Assembly: GCA_020726205.1 (NCBI GenBank)
Contig: DYTA01000043.1
Coordinates: 1 to 8,535, forward strand
Direction of reading: 5' to 3'
Origin: Nitrosospira multiformis
Lineage (GTDB): Bacteria > Pseudomonadota > Gammaproteobacteria > Burkholderiales > UBA11063
DNA: 8,535 bases
The number at the start of each line of letters is the position of its first letter. Positions within the stretch are counted from its first letter, which is position 1. Positions 7,221 to 8,535 of this stretch are shown here, in pieces. The position numbers and the translations under genes were made by a program. The notes below the pieces were generated by a model. The model did not search any database. It had not been told where the DNA came from and saw only the letters and a list, made by a program, of their open reading frames with translations.

Positions 7221-7225
7221 GGGAG
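7221..7225 (+). promoter_or_regulatory. Ribosome binding site of cas12a
   Basis: GGGAG lies seven bases before the ATG at 7233 and decides that start, which also matches the short N terminus of known Cas12a proteins. Confidence 0.75.
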
Positions 7226-7232
7226 ATATATC

Positions 7233-8535
7233 ATGAATTACCAAAGTTTTTCAAATTTGTATTCGTTGTCTAAAACATTACGGTTTGAACTGATACCGCA
7301 AGGAGAGACGTTAAAACACATTGAAAACAATGGATTGCTATTACAGGATGAGCAACGAGCCAAAGATTACCAGCAGGTTAAAAAAATAATTGATGATTAC
7401 CATAAATATTTTATTGATGAAGCATTAACGAATGTTAAATTAGAAAATTTACAGCAATATTATGATTTGTATATAAAACGAGATAAATCAGATGAAGATA
7501 AAAAACAGCTAGAAAATATCAAAAAAGATCTACGCAAGAAACTAATTGCAATGGTTACAAGCAATGATAAGTTTAAAAATATTTTTAAAAAAGAGCTAAT
7601 CAAAAATGACTTAGTAGCTTGGCTTGGGAAACAATCCCGTGAACAAAAAAATGAATTAAGCTTAATTAAAAAATTTAGTGACTTTACTACTTATTTTGCT
7701 GGTTTTCATGAAAATCGTAAAAATATGTACAGTGATGAAGAGAAATCAACTAGTATTGCTTTTCGCCTAATTCATCAAAATTTACCTAAATTCATAGATA
7801 ATTTACAAATTTTTGAGAAGATAAAAAGTTCTGGAGTTGAATTATCATCAATGTCACTCCTCTTAGGTGATGTGGTACTAGAGGATTTTTTCAAGCTTGA
7901 GTATTTTAATCAAACATTAACTCAAACTGGAATTGATTTTTATAACTTAGTTCTCGGCGGTAAAAGTAATGATGATGGTACTAAATTACAAGGTTTAAAT
8001 GAACTGATAAATTTATATAACCAACAGCAAGTTGATAAGAAAAATCGCTTACCAAAGCTAAAGCCATTATTTAAACAGATTTTGAGTGATAGAGATAGTT
8101 ATTCATTTGTTTTAGATAACTTTAAAAATGATGGTGATGTGGCAGGTGCAATTATTGAATATTATGATAATGCTTTCAATAATTCGGATAGCCTTTTTAA
8201 TCGATTACCAATAATATTCAATCAGATTAATGAGTATGATACCAAACAGATTTATATTAACAAATCGGCACTAACTAATTTATCAGCTAAATTATATGGT
8301 AGTTGGGATGTGATTGGTAAAGCATTAGAGTTTTATTACATTAAGCAAATTGACAAAGACAGCGATAAAAATAAAACCTCACTAAGCAAAAAAGAAAAAT
8401 GGCTCGATTCAGAGTATTTTAGTATTTATTTTTTAGATGATGTAATCAGGCATTATTCAGAAAATAAACAAATAGATGAAGATAATGTAACACAAAATCT
8501 GGTAAATTATTTCACACAAATATTTGCAAAATCAG
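7233..8535 (+). CDS. cas12a: Type V-A CRISPR effector nuclease Cas12a/Cpf1 (3'-partial)
   Basis: 434 codons are open to the window end; the whole family is about 1,200-1,350 residues, so roughly a third is here. Cas12a is a single-protein crRNA-guided DNA nuclease that processes its own crRNA and cuts DNA next to a T-rich PAM. Visible are the WED-I start SNLYSLSKTLRFELIPQGET (7-26), the REC1 block with DFTTYFAGFHENRKNMYSDE (150-169), RLIHQNLPKFIDNLQIF (178-194), TGIDFYNLVLGG (232-243), LNELINLYNQQ (255-265) and LFKQILSD (279-286), then the beginning of REC2. From memory, SLSKTLRFELIPQG is identical to F. novicida Cas12a, while HENRKNMYSDE and the following region match Moraxella more closely. 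RuvC and Nuc catalytic residues lie beyond the window, so activity cannot be judged. No frameshift is seen. Cas12a is usually first in its locus, with cas4, cas1, cas2 and the array downstream. Confidence 0.95.
   Translation, partial: MNYQSFSNLYSLSKTLRFELIPQGETLKHIENNGLLLQDEQRAKDYQQVKKIIDDYHKYFIDEALTNVKLENLQQYYDLYIKRDKSDEDKKQLENIKKDLRKKLIAMVTSNDKFKNIFKKELIKNDLVAWLGKQSREQKNELSLIKKFSDFTTYFAGFHENRKNMYSDEEKSTSIAFRLIHQNLPKFIDNLQIFEKIKSSGVELSSMSLLLGDVVLEDFFKLEYFNQTLTQTGIDFYNLVLGGKSNDDGTKLQGLNELINLYNQQQVDKKNRLPKLKPLFKQILSDRDSYSFVLDNFKNDGDVAGAIIEYYDNAFNNSDSLFNRLPIIFNQINEYDTKQIYINKSALTNLSAKLYGSWDVIGKALEFYYIKQIDKDSDKNKTSLSKKEKWLDSEYFSIYFLDDVIRHYSENKQIDEDNVTQNLVNYFTQIFAKS

Noticed and set aside
7039..7232. 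CRISPR repeat or tracr-like RNA upstream of cas12a
   Set aside because: No TTTCTAC...GTAGAT-type hairpin or regularly spaced repeat is present; the only repeat is the dsbD fragment, and type V-A needs no tracrRNA.

Overview
The window is low-GC DNA (about one third G+C by eye), almost all of it coding on the + strand. It probably comes from a Gram-negative bacterium, because it encodes a full three-domain DsbD thiol reductase with a secretion signal, which belongs to cells with a periplasm. The start of a Cas12a gene resembles the Francisella and Moraxella proteins as I remember them, so a low-GC proteobacterium is the best guess. I cannot name a genus. The purine enzymes look less like the E. 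coli forms and more like Bacillus/Clostridium-type proteins (Fe-S-type PurF, short PurH), so the taxonomic signal is mixed.

Positions 1-4806 hold the 3' part of a de novo purine operon: purF (5' end outside the window), purM, purN, a small antibiotic-biosynthesis-monooxygenase-fold (ABM) gene broken by an in-frame stop, and purH, followed by a clear intrinsic terminator. The genes overlap or sit within about 30 bases of each other. PurF makes phosphoribosylamine, PurN formylates GAR, PurM closes the imidazole ring to AIR, and PurH does the last two steps to IMP. The other pathway genes (purD, purL, purE/K, purC, purB) are not in the window.

Positions 4883-6637 encode DsbD, which carries electrons from cytoplasmic thioredoxin to the periplasm. 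After it comes a strong-looking promoter and an 87-residue coiled-coil, single-membrane-anchor protein resembling the DUF1640/CCDC90 type (6775-7038).

Positions 7233-8535 are the first 434 codons of cas12a (cpf1), the effector nuclease of a type V-A CRISPR-Cas system. The rest of the gene, any cas4/cas1/cas2 and the CRISPR array would lie downstream; no CRISPR repeat is visible here.

The most unusual structure is at the dsbD/cas12a junction. Immediately upstream of cas12a is an 80-bp perfect but internally deleted copy of the 3' end of dsbD (7085-7164). It joins 53 bp around the thioredoxin-like CxxC motif to the last 27 bp around the dsbD stop, skipping exactly 234 bp. The DUF1640-like gene and its promoter lie between original and copy, and weaker similarity appears to continue into both promoters. 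This looks like the scar of a duplication or insertion that assembled the CRISPR-Cas boundary.
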